From an uncultured Granulosicoccaceae bacterium (GTDB lineage Bacteria > Pseudomonadota > Gammaproteobacteria > Granulosicoccales > Granulosicoccaceae), in assembly GCA_937927895.1 (NCBI GenBank), contig CALGKA010000057.1:20993-84992 (forward strand): a stretch of 64,000 nt of DNA, read 5' to 3'. Below, one piece after another: positions 63,003-64,000 of the stretch. Numbering within the stretch: position 1 is the stretch's first letter; each line of letters opens with the position of its first letter. The notes below the pieces were generated by a model that made no database searches, was not told the origin of the DNA, and saw only the letters and a program-made list of their open reading frames with translations. The translations under genes and the position numbers were made by a program.

Positions 63003-63443
63003 ATGCCTAAGTTTAGAAAAACCTACGCGGCTGTAGTAACTTTGTTGTCGGTACTCTGGATAACTGTAGGTGCTGTGGCTTCCGATCAAAAAACCGAAGA
63101 AAGCGTTAACGAGTTTCGAGTCGATATTCCCGTAAGCGGCGATGAAACCCAATCACCTGAAGCCGCCATGAAGAACAAATTGCTGCTTGAGAAGCTGATC
63201 AAAATGGGCCGCGCAAGATCTCAAGGTTGTACTCGCTGCCATGGCAGGGTGGGAATGCAATCTCTTGCCAGGGCCAGCCACTGGAAAGGGTCCATTACAG
63301 AGTTTGTTGCCACCCAACTGACTGCCTTTAGAGATGGCAAGCGTAGTCACGAAGTGATGTCCAGTATTGCTCAGAATTTGAGTGATCAAGATATCGCGCT
63401 GATTGCGGCGTGGTATCAGTCTGTTAGCCCAAAGACTGATTAG
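63003..63443 (+). CDS. Small c-type cytochrome
   Basis: 146 residues. A signal segment (AAVVTLLSVLWITVGAVAS) precedes one heme domain with CTRCH, and the Met ligand is probably in HEVMSSIAQNLSDQDIALIAAWYQ. It resembles cytochrome c553/c4-type halves rather than MxaG. AAGG stands before the ATG. It lies 65 bp after mxaL and could be the electron acceptor of XoxF, or serve a downstream oxidase. Confidence 0.88.
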   Translation: MPKFRKTYAAVVTLLSVLWITVGAVASDQKTEESVNEFRVDIPVSGDETQSPEAAMKNKLLLEKLIKMGRARSQGCTRCHGRVGMQSLARASHWKGSITEFVATQLTAFRDGKRSHEVMSSIAQNLSDQDIALIAAWYQSVSPKTD

Positions 63444-63595
63444 GTTATTTCCGGGCCGCCAAATAGGTTGTTTGCGCCACGGGTGAATGCGTATTTCGCA
63501 AGCAGTGATTAATATGCCAGCGATTTGGTATACTCGCTAGAAATTACCCACTTGAACGAACTTGAAGGATTAAGCCGCTAGGCTTTTGATAATTA

Positions 63596-64000
63596 ATGAA
63601 TCCCAGTTATTTGGCGTTTGAACAACCTATCGCTGATCTTCAGGCGAAAATTGAAGAACTTAGCAGCGCCAGTGATGATGTTGATATTGATGTTGTTGAA
63701 GATATCGAAAAACTTCAAACCAAGTGCGACAAGCTCACTGAATCAATTTTCTCAAAGCTCGATCCCTGGCAGGTATCGCAGGTGGCCAGGCACCCGAACA
63801 GGCCGTTCACGTTAGACTACATTGAAGCGATTTTTACTGAATTCGAAGAGATGCACGGTGACCGGGCTTTTGCCGATGACCCTGCTATTGTCTGCGGTAT
63901 TGGCCGACTAAGGGGGCAGGCAGTCGCCATTATTGGCCATCAGAAAGGCCGTGATACCAAAGGTAATTTATATCGAAACTTTGGGATGCCAAAGCCTGAA
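63596..64000 (+). CDS. accA: Acetyl-CoA carboxylase carboxyltransferase alpha subunit, 5' part
   Basis: 135 codons up to the window end, beginning [20 protein letters not shown]. Family signatures: AFEQPI at the N-terminus, [41 protein letters not shown], and [19 protein letters not shown]. It makes malonyl-CoA for fatty acid synthesis. In most gammaproteobacteria it follows dnaE directly; here it is 48 kb away. Truncated only by the window edge. Confidence 0.97.
   Translation, partial: MNPSYLAFEQPIADLQAKIEELSSASDDVDIDVVEDIEKLQTKCDKLTESIFSKLDPWQVSQVARHPNRPFTLDYIEAIFTEFEEMHGDRAFADDPAIVCGIGRLRGQAVAIIGHQKGRDTKGNLYRNFGMPKPE

Noticed and set aside
15563..63595. Integrative element with attachment sites
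   Set aside because: No integrase, transposase, tRNA gene or flanking direct repeats could be recognised by eye, so no mobile element is annotated despite the island-like layout.

Overview
The window looks like chromosome of a marine-type gammaproteobacterium. This rests on the rnhB-dnaE ... accA arrangement, the gene families and moderate GC; no rRNA or tRNA was seen that could place it better. The central theme is methylotrophy: lanthanide-type methanol oxidation by XoxF, PQQ synthesis, and formaldehyde oxidation through tetrahydromethanopterin (H4MPT).

Left flank (1-15.6 kb): the end of a GH12-like glycoside hydrolase; an ECF sigma factor with an overlapping membrane partner that ends in a SPOR-like domain; a 2212-residue membrane-anchored coiled-coil protein with fourteen 42-residue repeats and two helix-hairpin-helix-like domains; a small heat shock protein; a nicotinamidase; and the housekeeping pair rnhB-dnaE. 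The usual next gene, accA, appears only at 63.6 kb and runs off the window.

Between dnaE and accA lie about 48 kb, most of it devoted to C1 metabolism. (a) 15.7-28.7 kb, H4MPT branch: an atypical Fae paralogue, ftr/fhcD, mptG-like RFAP synthase, mtdB, mch, a CitG-like protein, true fae, a RibD-like reductase, a pterin carbinolamine dehydratase, a dihydropteroate-synthase-like protein and a DUF447 protein. Peptide deformylase, a Sel1 protein and a nucleotidyltransferase-like protein are mixed in. (b) 28.8-34.2 kb, a minus-strand run: a TolQ/ExbB-like protein, an ExbD-like protein with a DUF2135-like periplasmic domain, a small membrane protein, an SRPBCC protein, a beta-propeller and others. 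(c) 34.3-38.6 kb: two SoxYZ-like carriers, two unknown exported proteins and a quinoprotein-relay metallo-hydrolase. (d) 39.0-51.3 kb: xoxF, xoxJ, a CXXCW protein, a PQQ-associated binding protein, beta-propeller and ABC exporter, an alpha/beta hydrolase, SoxC- and SoxD-like proteins and a pseudoazurin. (e) 51.5-57.1 kb: pqqABCDE, then a NarL-type two-component system. (f) 57.7-63.4 kb: mxaRSACKL-like maturation genes and a small cytochrome c.

Taken together, methanol is probably oxidised in the periplasm by XoxF-PQQ. MxaRSACKL-like proteins would mature the enzyme, and electrons would leave through cytochromes or cupredoxin. Formaldehyde would be captured by Fae and oxidised by MtdB, Mch and Ftr. 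The fhcABC genes, mxaF/mxaI and a classical xoxG are not in this window. The least explained parts are the TolQ/ExbD/DUF2135-like module, the Fae paralogue with Glu in place of the catalytic His, and the giant repeat coiled-coil protein.
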